Assembly: GCA_040954595.2 (NCBI GenBank)
Contig: CM082590.2
Coordinates: 7,316,001-7,380,000, forward strand
Length of the DNA: 64,000 nucleotides
Source: Balanoglossus misakiensis
Taxonomy: Eukaryota; Hemichordata
Direction of reading: 5' to 3'
Shown in pieces: positions 25,026 to 38,000 of this stretch. The notes below the pieces were generated by a model. That model was not told where the DNA came from, did not search any database, and saw nothing but the letters and a program-made list of their open reading frames with translations. Made by a program: the position numbers and the translations under genes. Numbering within the stretch: position 1 is the stretch's first letter; every line of letters begins with the position of its first letter.

Positions 25026-25233
25026 CTGTAAAGCACTTTATTTTCGCGAGCAATAAATTTTCGTAAAATACGCGAGAGCCAAAATACCATGAAAATAAAA
25101 AGTCGCGTAAATTGTTTTTGAAGATAACGATGCAGTGAATGAAATAAGAGAACGCGAAAATTAATATTCGCGAAACAGTGGCCTCTCTCGATATCGCGAA
25201 AATTTCAACTCGCGAAAATAAAGTGTTTTACAG
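25026..25233. mobile_element. CGCG-rich MITE family B
   Basis: TA|CTGTAAAGCACTTTATTTTC to AAATAAAGTGTTTTACAG|TA, close to the family consensus. Confidence 0.9.
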
Positions 25234-25661
25234 TATCATCTTCTAAAAGGTTACCTTGGGATGAATACATTGACATTTGAGGGTTATGTTATTTTCCATC
25301 AAAAGAGAAAAAGAAAGAAAAGCACACAATGACGTGAGAACTGCGCAGAAAACCCCGAAATGTTTTCCGGCTAACGAGATAAGAGGAAGGAACAGTCGAA
25401 AGATAACATGCCCCGGGAAAAATGACGCATGCAAAGGTACACAATGACTCGCAGCGTGTTTGCTGTATGACGAGAAAGTACGATTATTTCTCCGGGGTGA
25501 TTTTCCCTTCCCCATCTGTGAAACTTTTATCCATTCTTACGAAAACTTGAAATGAAAATGCGACTGATTTATCCAACGTTTCTTTTTCGTGCGAACCAGA
25601 ATATTATTTATACTCCCCGACGGTATATAAGAAAAGCTCTGGCAGATTTCTCTGAGGAACT

Positions 25662-25860
25662 GTGAAATTATGAAAGGATAACTTAAATATTCATGACACA
25701 AACATTGGAATTAGCCAATCACTGACTGGGAAACTACAAAATTATGAATAGGTAATTTATATATTCATAGCACAAATATTGTAATTAGCCAATCACTGAC
25801 TGGGAAACTACGAAATTATGAATAGGTAATTTATATATTCATAGCACAAACATTGTAGGA
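25662..25860. repeat. Minisatellite, about three ~72-bp units
   Basis: Repeats of AATTATGAATAGGTAATTTA, TATATTCATAGCACAAA and TTAGCCAATCACTGACTGGG. Confidence 0.85.
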
Positions 25861-25908
25861 AACACGGCCATTTGGTAAGCGATGGTATTAAGATTACATT
25901 TCAAAATA

Positions 25909-25930
25909 GTGGGGGGGGGGGGGGGGGGGA
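25909..25930. repeat. Poly-G run
   Basis: A run of about 20 G; length is likely unstable or imprecise in assembly. Confidence 0.9.
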
Positions 25931-26333
25931 AATAAACGGTTTTGTACGAGCTATGATTTGGTCTGATGTAGCAAGGAATTTAATATCCTGTATCTGCATA
26001 ATTTATCGTGTTTGTATGGTTATTTGACTGCATCATGCTTCGAAAGATTCCCGAGTCACGCATGTCAAATGTTTTAAATCAGCTGTGTCGATCAGACCTG
26101 TCATGTTGTCGTTAGAATACATGAATATATGCCTTCCATTACCATACATGTTTGTCTAACTTCACTCTAAAAATTAAAAGTTTGATCAAACTGCTGAGTA
26201 TGGTATTGTTAATCTAGTACCTATCTGTAGGTCTACCGTATACACCACCATAGCTCCCTAACACCAAAACAGCCACTGAAACCAAGTCTAGAAATCTGTA
26301 TTAGGGTTATAAATATTATGGTCATATGAATTT

Positions 26334-26425
26334 TTAACCCTTTCCCCACCATGGTTCAGTCCAAACCCATTGTTTTCTATGGTAAGGCTGGACCTCTAAA
26401 GAGGAAGTGGGGGTGAAAGGGTTAA
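26334..26425 (+). mobile_element. 90-bp MITE family E
   Basis: TTAACCCTTTCCCCACCATGG to GTGGGGGTGAAAGGGTTAA; the cleanest copy with 15-bp terminal repeats. Confidence 0.88.
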
Positions 26426-27171
26426 AGTCACATATGATATTCAGAGTGAATATTTTGTTAGATTGTAAACATAATTAAAATCTCTATGTTTTAACCTGAT
26501 TAACTTTTATAGAAATACTGAGCCACAGATATTTTGAATATGACAGCAAGAGATTTTGTATGGACCTTTCAAAGCATTATTATAAGGTACAACTCTGTAA
26601 TACATACTGATGGGCTATAATCTTTTTTAATACCCAGATGGAAACGAGAAAAAATGAGTACAAGTAGGCTGATGCACTTGCTTCCAAAATACTGGATTTC
26701 CGTTAACATTGAGATAAAGGATATTACAGTCCTAGTCAATAACAGAAAGAATCACCATTTAGGTTGATTTGAAGGCCTGAAATGCGAAATTCGAATTCTA
26801 ATGGCCATTATCTCTTGAAAACCCTGATTAAGTTTGGATATGAGCAAGACGCCACGTTCTCTGTGCAGATGAAATTGGTTAAGAACTTCTCAACTGGGAT
26901 AATAGATTAGGTTTTCCCTCCCAGACATTCAGAGCGGTGTGTCTAATAACCTGCTTTCCTGTCATCAGAACACTTTAGATGCACATCAATCCATTCTTGT
27001 TTGTCTTTCAAAAGACTGAGCAACTTCTATGAGATACGCAAACCCCATGTCTCTAGGAAGTCTACATGAGCCAATGAGCTAGGAGGAAAGCCCACAAAAA
27101 TTGGCTACATGGTTTCAAGTTTGCATTTATTTTTTGAGACAGTGTGTCTACTGTTTGGACAAATTGTCTGG

Positions 27172-27475
27172 CTGATGCCCACAAATGTGAAACAATGTAT
27201 GCAGTTTTAGCAGACTTGAAACATTTTGTATGCCATTTTAGCAGACTATTGAAACATAGTATATAATTTTAGCAGACTTTAGAAACTGTCTGCAATTTAG
27301 CAAACTTGGAACAATGTATACAATTTTAGCAGACTTGAGACAATTTATGCAATTTTAGCAGACTTTAGAAACAGTGCTGACAATTGAAACAGTGTATACA
27401 ATTTTAGCAGACTTGAAACAATGTATGATGCAATTTTAGCAAACTTTTGAAACCATGGATACAATTTTTGCAGGC
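27172..27475. repeat. Minisatellite, ~30-40-bp unit
   Basis: About nine degenerate copies of ACAATGTATGCAATTTTAGC followed by AGACTT(TA)GAA. Spacing varies, so this is a diverged array. Confidence 0.85.
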
Positions 27476-27561
27476 TTTCTGCAACTGAGATAATGACTCT
27501 TCACAACTTCGTTTGCGAAAATTTCACGTTTTAACAGTAATTACTAGTAGTATACTGTGCA

Positions 27562-27690
27562 GATAGCCTAGTCCTAGCCGTATTTTGTCCGCTTTGCTTC
27601 CAAAACTACGCCTAGCCTCACTCATGCCACTGGCCCAATAAAACCCCATACCCTTTGCTGGGAATTGTGATGTAACTAGCGCTAACTGTG
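27562..27690 (-). repeat. Dispersed repeat family K
   Basis: Reverse-complement match to 42210-42328: CCAGTGGCATGAGTGAGGCT and GGTATGGGGTTTTATTGGGC occur in both. Confidence 0.8.
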
Positions 27691-28100
27691 CAGAGTAAAA
27701 CTTCCAACAAGCAGTGCGTAGAAACTCTCTCCATAAAATACCGCGACCTTTCATGGTTGACGTCCCACCTATCCTCTATCAAAGTTAAGGGTGACCTCGA
27801 TTAGACGGCAAGACACGAACGACCTCAATTAGTGATCCAACATCTGCTCACAGGTATACAGGTTCCACATAATGTCGCTTACCATTAAATGCCTGTGACA
27901 ATCCGGGAGAGTTTGTCGAGCTTCCTGGAAATCACAAGGAACAGGATGAGCTCTCCAATATACAAGATCTGATTGACATTTCCCGGTTCCCGTAGCTCGG
28001 ACTCTGAAAGGTTTTGGTGACATCGTTTAAAACGTCCTCGCATTTGTGGTTTACTTTTTTTTTACTGTGTACCTACTTTGTCAATATAAACAACGGTTAA

Positions 28101-28445
28101 AGGGACAAAGTCCCTCTCTCTCGCTGCCCCTTTTCCTTAATTTTGTTTGATACAAGACACCGTTTATGTATGTACATGTGTATATATAGTGAATCAACGT
28201 TCAACCACACACAACTTCCATCCCACTTGTAGACACGAGAGTGAAAAACTGACCAAAAATGAATAGTTGGTCTTTACCATTTATCCATTTTGAAAAGATT
28301 TTTCTCTCATATCCTACAAGCGGGATGGAAGTTGTGTGTGGTCGAACGTTGATTCACTACATATCCACATGTAGAATAACATAAATGGTGTCTTGTATCA
28401 ACCATAATTAAAGGGAAAATGCAGCGAGAGAGAGACTTTGTCCCT
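28101..28445. mobile_element. Foldback MITE family A, complete
   Basis: AGGGACAAAGTC...GACTTTGTCCCT flanked by TTAA on both sides (28097-28100, 28446-28449). Confidence 0.93.
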
Positions 28446-28467
28446 TTAAGTTAAAGCCCCAATAGCT

Positions 28468-28630
28468 GCCAATCTTGAATGTTTTTTTCATGATTTTACT
28501 TTACAAGGTTCTATTTAAGTTAGTTTACTGGTTGGTATACACAAACATATAATCAACCTCTGATTGTGGCTTCACATTAAATATGAGCAAGTTTATTAAT
28601 AAATTATCAAATCGGTTTCCTTGTCTATGC
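28468..28630 (+). repeat. Probable diverged member of repeat family H
   Basis: TTTTTCATGATTTTACTTTACAA, TTGGTATACACAAACAT and CTCTGATTGTGGCTTCAC follow the order of family H with many changes. Confidence 0.45.
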
Positions 28631-28884
28631 ATTGGGACTGTGCAATCAGCAATAGATCATAAAAAGTCCAATATAATGTATGTGGAACTGATTAGATGGG
28701 CATGAAGTTGTCCGCATCTCAGTTGTGGCTTCAGGGGTGGCGCCTTTTATTAATACAGACAAGTCCCTGTCTCATAAAATTTAAAGGGCAGGGGTGACGT
28801 CCCGTCTGTGACTGCGGGTGTAGGTCCCATACGACACAGTTGCTAGAAAGTCAAAGAAGGTGCATTGTATAATTGCTACAATGT

Positions 28885-29085
28885 AACAATATGGTTGTTA
28901 CATTGTATTACATTGTACATCATGGCAAACAATGTACTTGTTACTTTGTACACACTCGGAAACAAAACAATGCAATAATTGTTACATTTATCAATGTAGT
29001 TGTTACATTGTATTACATTGTACATCATGGCAAACAATGTAGTTGTTACTTTGTATACCGGGCAAACAATGCATTAATTGTTACA
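28885..29085. repeat. Tandem duplication, ~110-bp unit
   Basis: GTTGTTACATTGTATTACAT, TGTACATCATGGCAAACAAT and GTTGTTACTTTGTA occur twice; TTACATTGTA is repeated within each unit. Confidence 0.85.
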
Positions 29086-31927
29086 TTTTATCATATTTCT
29101 GATTTAATATGTATCAATTGGCAGATTCTCCCTTAACAGTGGTATCAATGCAGATTGTGTGTTTATAAACAAAAAAAGTCGCACATGTGCAGTTCAGATA
29201 ACACTTCCCCTTTAAAGACAGGAAAAAACATTGCAAGCTAGTGTGAGTTTAACTCTTGAAGATGGACATGCTCACGAAATAAAGGTCAAAAATACACACT
29301 CTGGGAAGGAAAAGCCTGGATTGAAGTGATAACTGTTATTACGGGTGAACGCGTTTTCTGCTTGCGGCGTGTCAAATCATGGTGCTCTGATGATTTTTGA
29401 AGTATTTCTCTCCAGAGTGTGTTGAAGGGAAACAAATTTGAAATGATAAAGCTCAGTGGGACTCATCATGCACTGGATAGATTTCATCTCTCAGGAATTC
29501 GTCGTCATGGTACTCGTCTCCGAGGAGACAGCCTGACTCGAAAACGAACCTTACTTCTCAGATAAACAAATAATTTTTTTTTCTTCAGGAAAAAACAAAA
29601 CAAACGTTACTTCTCGAAAAAAAAAAATTTTCGCAGGAAAAAACAGACTTACACGGCGCATTTAAGTCACAATTGAATGCTTTTAATACAGCACGGGGAA
29701 CTGCCAAGCCATAACGAAAGCACCCATCGTAACTTAAGTGCGGCCCACAGCTGAACAAGTGTCGCGGCGTCCGCCCACCTTTGGACAATTGCGGCTCTAG
29801 TCAAACAAACCATTAGTGATTTTAGCTTTGTACTTTTCCGGCCGTCCTTTTATCAGTTGTGAAGGATGAACAACGCAATCCTCCGAGAGAAGTTCGCGTG
29901 TTAATAAACTTGGCGTATCTTTAGATGAATCTGCATATATTAATTATTCATGAGTTGTCAATTTACCCATCTTGTTAAAACGTTCACAAACATATACAAG
30001 TTGAACCAGCTCAGGTTTTAACTGAGTTTCACAGAGTTTGCCCTTTTAAAAGTGTATTTTAAAAGGATTTCAGTAGAAAATTATGTCTTGTAGCAGTAGT
30101 GTCTGTGTGATAGCCACAAACTGAATTTGCCGAAGATCTAATGCTGCTTAGAGACAGCGTGTCAATTGATTCATCCGCGGTCATGCATTATTCATGAGGC
30201 ATCATGCATGATGCATGCCCGGCTCATGCATGATTCATGAGCTGATCATGTGATCAAGCAATTATTTACATGTGACAGGACGCGACTATATGACTTTAAA
30301 TGTGATTGATGGTGAAGTAATACAGCTAGATTATAGTGTATCCTGCATCGAGTGACCGGGGGACTGAAGCACTTGTCGGATTTGATCATTTGAAAGGTTA
30401 TTTTCTTGCTAATCTGTGAAAGATATCGAGATGTAAATATGGCTGCGATCAAGTTGGATTTCTTTCCTTGTCATGAGAAAATGTGAAATCTTCGCGATTA
30501 ACCGTTCATACCTATGAATGAACTGTGGTATTTTATTTCTCAGCTGTAGCTTGGAAAAGACATAAAATATTGCCGTTTTTTTCCCAAATTCTACAAAAAT
30601 GACTAATGTTTTTTTCAAATTCAGTGTATACAACTCCATTTTATCACATTACTTTTTCACAAATTAAAATTTCAATAGCTAAAGCAAATTCTAAAAGATG
30701 GCGTCTAAATCATGGAATATAAATCGAGAGATTTTTTTCTGTGTGAAGCGAGCAGACTATTAAACAGATTGTTCCAGGTCAGGAATCTTGTTTTTGATGA
30801 CAGATGGTTGTGGAGTTTACATGCGCAGGAAACTTCCATATCGTTTTTGCCGTCGGCAACAGTGGGTCTCGTCTATTCGACGAAAAATAAAATGATGCTT
30901 TCCGCACGAGCGAACGACAATGACGCAAATACCAATCAACGCTTTGGACCAGAAAGTTTACGGTTCAGAATCATTCTAAAACCACCTGTCTTCGGTCAAT
31001 ATATTTTGAAAAAAATCACATTTCTGGGTTGTTGTCTGGTATAGAGAACGAATTACGAGATCGTAAGCTAACCGGGGCGTGGAACGCCCTTTTGAATTTA
31101 TATGGGGACTTCTTCCGATTTGTTCGGATTTATTTTATTTACATTATTGTCACACACAATTCATGATGTAAGACAGAACGATATACTCAGTTTATCTGTC
31201 TGTGATGTTAAAAGGTAAAATTTCGTGGATAAAATGTTCTGTCTCGTAATCGTACAATCTATACGACACCAGGTGTATAGCCATGCATTGTGTGAAATGC
31301 TTTTAGTAATTCTTCAGTTGCAGAATTTTTAGTTGCACCTGCCTGACCCTGGAAAGGTGTCATGTATCAGGCCTTTTCACTAGGGACATTAGAGACAGCG
31401 GAATTTCTGGAAACTTTTCAAAATGGGATCAAAACGTGAATGATGAACGACAGTTATGATCTGGCGGGTCAAAAATTGATCAAAGCGCTTCAAAAGAGAT
31501 ATATTTCCGAGGTTTTCTTCGATGAGATGAGAAAAAAAGAAGTTCAAAAGAATTGTCGGATATTGAAAAATTCTGATGGTGAATTCCAGCTGATGTATAT
31601 ATTCAACATTTTCAGAAATTTTCGGCTGCACATCATTTTTTTTCGACCATCATATTTTTTTTTAGATCATCAGGGATGAACACTTTCTATTGTCAAATTT
31701 GGATCACACAACTTGTTTTTTACAGTTACTGAACTTCAGAATACTTCAAATTATTTTCCAAGTGATATTACCTACACACAAACCAAATACACTCTTAGTC
31801 GTATAAAACAATGAAAAATATGTGCATAAATTTACCATGTCATACTTAATTAAATCTGTATTGTAAGCAATGAAAAATTTGTTCTTGAATCTTACAATGT
31901 TTTGTATTTGTTTTTGTTTATTGACAG
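29086..31927. other. Region ahead of RBPMS visible exon 1; no exon supported
   Basis: Contains a cluster of ATGCAT/TCATGA palindromes at 30180-30256. The frame 30712-31044 is not recognisable. No start-codon exon ending in a phase 0 donor and an acidic N-terminus was found here. Confidence 0.4.
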
Positions 31928-32005
31928 GTTCGGACATTGTTTGTTAGTGGGCTGCCTATGGATGCAAAGCCCCGGGAACTTTATCTCTTGTTCAGGGCGT
32001 ATAAG
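31928..32005 (+). CDS. RBPMS: RBPMS visible exon 1 (RRM1 beta1-alpha1)
   Basis: Reads [20 protein letters not shown] and on to RAYK. Acceptor is a long T-rich tract ending gacag; donor is AAG|gtaaga. Phase 0 at both ends. Contains RNP2 (LFVSGL). There is no in-frame start upstream of the acceptor, and the internal ATG at codon 11 would remove RNP2, so this cannot be the first coding exon. Confidence 0.95.
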
Positions 32006-35000
32006 GTAAGATTGTCGTCATCAACATTTTCACTTGGAGGGCCATCTGAAAAACATGCATAAAACTACACGGTCATGGGAATATTTCAACACACCGTTTT
32101 TCAACTATAAAAGGACAGAATGAAAATAATAGGTGAGCACACAGCTTTTGAAAGTTGAATGTGCACCTTTAATGTTGAGCAGTGACTGTGCACCTTTAAC
32201 ATTTATACTTCACCTTGTTGTCATCTGTCACCTAGGAAACCAGGTTTATTTGAAAAAAATTGACACAGAAAGACTTAATTTTTGCTTGTTCTGTCATGTG
32301 ACCCCTATATACATTATGACCATAAAGATTAACCAGGGGACCATCTTTACGTTTCCAACAATTTCATTTTGTGAGCGATGTCATGCCTAAATGTCTTTTT
32401 CTGTTGTCGCCACTAAATAATACCAAATAATTTGTCGATTTACAGTAATGCTGACTGTTCTCACGACAATGAGTAGGGATGAAAAGATTTTTTGAAATCT
32501 CGGAAATCATAAAAGTACCTTGTGGATAAATGTGATCAGGTGCGGGGCTGGTGTACCGAAGGATATATTAAAAAGAGATTATATTGTAAAGAACAGGTAG
32601 ATTTAGGCTGCAAATGGCTAATCTTATAATCCCTGAACACATAAATGCTGTAATGAATTTTTCACATCTGATTTCCTGCTAAAAAGAGCAAGGTTTCATT
32701 TGGTGTTGCAGAATACGATTATATTTTGCTTGTGGATATATAGAGAATCAACGTTCAACCACACAACTTCCATCCCATTTGTATGAGATGAGAGTAAAAA
32801 TCTCACCCAAAATGAATAAATGGTAAACACTGATTATTCATTTTGGTGAGTTTTTCACTCTTGTGTCTACAAGTGATATGTAGTTGTGTGTAGTCAAATG
32901 TTGATTCACTATATATCCACATGTAGAATAACATAAATGGTGTCTTGTATCAAACATATTTGATGGAAAAGGGCAGCGAGAGAGAGATTTTGTCCCTTTA
33001 ACAAAGAAAGTTGTAAGAATTAGTGTCGTACGCTACACGCTTTGAATGACTCGCGAGATCTTATCTGACACCGAACGAGATCCGCAGATTTTTGTAACAA
33101 TTGCGCAAAAGATGTGACCAGGTGTAGGGAGAGCCTGTAAAGCATGTACTAACAAAGATTACATCAGATCAACGTTGAGATTTTCTGACCAAAAAAAATC
33201 CGGAAACGCACGGCTGTTATGAACTCATGTTCAAAGAGGCACCACATCAGATTAGTGTAACAATCTGTCAAAAGATTATCATCTTATTTCGAGTTTTTTA
33301 AGACCCTAAACATCATGTTGTTAGTTTGGTCTTGCTGTCAAGTTTTTCTGTGTGGATTCCCAGATCATAAATGAAGCACTCCCAATTTTTTTTTTTAGAT
33401 TCCACTGTGCTAATCTCAGCCAATTGTAAAAAAAAACATTTCTCTGATATTCCCTGAGGGCGCGCTTTCGAAAATCAAGAGCTCAGGTTTGATGAATAGC
33501 TCACAAGATCTTGATACACAGAGTCTTGGTAAATAAATCATATCAGTAAAGTGGTACGCAACTGGAAATTTGTTTTCGTTAAAATAAACCAAGGCTTTGA
33601 TATTTTTTGGGTGTGAATTCGAAAATCAAATATAATCATTCATGAATCATGAGCCTTGATATTTTAGGAACCACAGATACCACTGGGTCTTTGACCAATA
33701 TTCACCAAAACAGCTAAATGACATAGAAAAAAAATGAAATTTGACAGCCAAGTAAATCATAAATAGTGATTAAAAAATTTATGCGACTTTTTATTTGTAC
33801 GTTATTTTGGCTCTCGTGTATTTTGCGAAAATTTATTGCTCGCGAAAATAGTCCGTTTTACAGTATTGTACAACAGAACGCCATAAGCTTCCACAGTAGG
33901 GGTATAATAAGATACATTAACTGGAGACGTTGATTTGACGAACACTGCGATGAGATCGAAACAATTTGTATGGCAGTCATGTTCGACACGGCTTTCACAA
34001 GGAAAGTGAACAACTGTGAAAGGCAGCTTTCCAGTAAATCCTTAACAGAGCCAACGACTTAGACGACTGGAGCCAACTGGATTAAAATGTAGCAATTATG
34101 GCCGATTTTCTAGTTTACTGGATACGAGGACTTTAGTCAGACAACCGTAAATGCCACCGTTTTAAGTCCACCCAACCCACGGAAAAACTGACAGCGAATT
34201 TTCATTGCAAACCAGCTTTTTTAACGGAATTTTTTTAACGAATGGATATTTTTACACCATTTTCTTTAAAATATCTTAGATATCAAAAATTGTATGACTA
34301 AAATTTATGTAAAAAAAACTGATTTTTTACTTTGATGTTCATTTTGGAGAAAATACCATTTCATGTAAATTACGTGTTACCAGTATTTTAAGGATTTTGT
34401 TTTTAATGTTGAGGTTGGATGTAAACCGAGGACTTATAAGAGTTGTCATGGTTACATTCTGTGCAGAGAAAAACCAGGATTTGAATACGATCAATCAGTA
34501 TTATTTGAAGATATTAAAAGTTCAGTTTGCGTTTCAATAAGCGTCGTGTGACAAGACTTGCTGAAGATGATCGTACAATGCAAATCTTAAGGTCGTAAAT
34601 CCTCGCACAGCAGATATTTATGTCTAATGAATAACCGGGAAAACATGCATTCCGGGATTTAATTCGGAAGCAGTCGGTTCGGATCAGCTGCTCGTCCACA
34701 TCTGTCATATTTTGTTGACCATCTTGGTCCGGTTCGTTCTTTCAGGTTTTGAGGAAATTAGCATGTTTCATTTCCTGATGTCTAGCACTGGGACAAACAG
34801 TGCCTTGCAGGCAAAGGCTGTGATATAAGAACCGTTCAACAGTTATGACATCAGTGTTATAGGGACAAAGTCTCTCTCTCGCTGCCCTTTTTCTATTAAT
34901 CACGTTTGATACAAGACACCATTTATGTTATTCTACATGTGGATATAGAGTGAATAAACGTTCGACCACACACAACTTCCATCCCGCTTGTAGGATATGA

Positions 35001-38000
35001 GAGTAAAAATCTCACCAAAATGAATAAATGGTAAACACTGATTATTCATTTTGGCGAGTTTTTCACTCTCATGTCTACAAGTTGGATGGAAGTTGTGTGT
35101 GGTTGAACATTGATTCACTATATATCCACATGTAGAATAATATAAACAATGTCTTGTATCAAATATAATTAATGGGAAAAGGGCAGCGAGAGAGAGACTT
35201 AACATTCCGCCCCCAAGCAAGATGCGAGAAGTCGGCGATTACAAGTAATTGTAGACACTGAAAATAGTACATTGAAGTACAAACATTAAAGGTGCATAGT
35301 CACTGCTGCGCTCAACATTAAAGGTGCACATTCACCTTCCATAAAAAAGTTGTACACTCATCCGTTGTTTACATTTATGTCCATTTATTAAGGGCGGTGT
35401 TTCAATATTCTCCTGACTGTAGTTTAAGTGCATGTTTTTCAGATGGCCCTCCAAGTGAATACTTGTGATTGGCTCAGTCTGTAGTATCATTTGCATTTCA
35501 CGTAGTATATTCGTAGCATTTGCTGCTAGGATTTTGATAGATAATGCTGCCTTTAGAAAGGATTGTCAAATAAATTTTTTTTATTATTCAACATGGAAAA
35601 GGTCGATATGAACATACGTGTTCAAGAATATTCCATGATATATGAGCAACAAGGGGAATAGAAAATGAAGACTTGTATATGAACATGATAATTATCTCCA
35701 TCTGTCACTCATGTTAATTCTGTTTTGTGTTACCAGGGTTACGAAGGCTCATTATTAAAAGTCACTGGCAAACAGGGTAAAAATACATCGGTAAGTATGC
35801 TATAATTGATTTTCATCAAAATTTGCAAGTCAGATAATTTGTATCCTGTGAGTGTCGAAAGCTTGTAGGTAGACTACATTCTTGCATATCATGAAGATAT
35901 ACCGTAAAAAACGTGAAAATTAAAGTCGCGTAAAATAATTATCACAGATAACGATGCAGTTAGTGAAATACGAGAACACAAAAATTAATCCTCGCATAAC
36001 AGTTGCCTCTTTTGATATTGCAAAAATTTCCTGTCGCGAAAATAACTCGTTTTACAGTATATACCTGCATTACATGTTATCATTATAATGATTGTATCTT
36101 TAATAAAATTCTACCATTTCTATTTCTGCCCTCTTTCCGTGATCGAAATTTGCGTCCAATTTGAGCAACAGCAAGAACCACTCGATTTACAAATTTCATA
36201 CTCTAATTCCAATAGATATCACAGAACAGCATAAGGACCGCTCTTGTTCTGATTAAAGCACACATTAACCCTTTCAACGCCATAGTCAACTTGTCGTCAT
36301 CTTCCAAAATATGAAACCTCATAATTTTTTTCACATTTTTTCCCAAATTTTGATGGAGACTTGCAGACAATCGAAAATTATGTCCACATGGTCTAAAATT
36401 AAGGGAAAAAATTGGAGAAAAATGGGTGAAACAGAAAAAAATTGTTGCACCATCGAGAAAAATGCGGCATTCAAAGGGTTAAGTAGATCACGTTCTAGTT
36501 TCTGAGCAATTTAGGATGTTTCTTTCATCGCAATAAAGTAACGGTTTCATCAGCTCGCGTCTCCATCACTGTCATGACACATGACGACAGTAAACCAGGT
36601 GTTAATGTGTGTGGCTAAGGCAGTGTGTTAACACGAAGGGCTGGGTTGCCATATTTCAAATTTACAGGGACGAGTTCATTGTTTATCCGGTCACATCTGG
36701 AATAGCGTCTCTAGGGTCCCGGGTAGAAAAAAACTCACATCCCTTAGAATCAGATCACCTATTTCACAAATTGTAGAAGATTTAAAGGGACAGTGATGTA
36801 AAGTTTGATTGTTTCAAATTATTTTGTTGTGTCTAACAAAATATCACCCAATACCATGCCTGTCAGTTTAACAAAAAATGAACTAACATAAATGACATTG
36901 TTTATTAATAAATATTAAATAATGTCCATTTTTAAAGGCACCACAAATTTTTACATATCAACTTTTGAAGGGCTGTTCTTCAGTGGAATGAATATAGTAT
37001 TGCCCCTTTAATATATAAAATATTCACATAGCTTTCTGAAATCCAAAAATAAACATTTATTAGTAATATAGTCTTCTATAATTGAAGTATCTCAAATATT
37101 TCTCATCTGATATTTCGAGATAGAGATCACACAAATGCTAATTACTAGGTGAATTATATTACAGAAGGAATTTGATTTAATTTGTCACGTTTCTCATTTC
37201 CAATAAAATGCTATGAATAATCTTCCTGTGATTATCAAAGTTATTTCAAGCTAATTTCTGCCAGTGGCAGTTAAGTATAATCTATCCCTTAAATTCTTCA
37301 GTTTGGGATTGGCATATTTTACTTAATAATGCCTGGGTTTTTTAACATATTGGAATTTAGGCTTGGGAAAGTAGATTTTTCCTGGATTTTTCAAGCATAA
37401 ATGTTTAAAAGTAATTCAAGAACGATTATTCGTTTTGGCGAGTTTTTCACTCTTGTGTCTACAAGCGGGATGGAAGTTGTGTGTGGTCGAACGATGATTC
37501 ACTATATACCCACATGTAGAATAACATAAACGGTGTCTTGTATCAAACATAATTAATGGAAAAGGGGCAGCGAGAGAGAGACTTTGTCCCTTTAACAGAT
37601 AGTGGTATATACCTGCGAGACATACCATAGTATGTACCCTTGGGGCATTACCATTAGTTGGTTAGGGAGATAATGCAACAGCTGCTCACCAATGTTACTT
37701 AGACGTCCTCCTCTGGGATAGTTTCCGGAGCAGTCCTTCGCGATTTGAAATGTCAAAATCTCTGGGATCCCCACTTGAGCCGTCTAATTGCTAAAGTAGG
37801 CAATGTTTGCAGGATATAGCTTGTTATTGTGACTATTTTCGGAGTTGATCAACTGAAGTGTTCTCGTATCGTCCTGCTTTTTTACCGTTTTGAAATGTCA
37901 GTCGTTTAGATCACATAACTTGAGCTCGAATGATTATAGAAGTCTAGTACAAACCTCAGGGATAGATTATCAGAAGAATGATAGTCCTCCGAAATTTCAA

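Noticed and set aside
27172-27475. Regularly spaced repeats that might suggest a CRISPR array
   Set aside because: Units are degenerate, spacing is irregular, spacers are not unique and the host is an animal.
30712-31044. 110-codon plus-strand frame 0.9 kb before visible exon 1
   Set aside because: No domain, no splice signal in the correct phase and no similarity to RBPMS N-termini.
34933-35220. 95-codon minus-strand frame with similar peptides at several other places
   Set aside because: Translated foldback MITE family A; the same peptide words appear in every copy.
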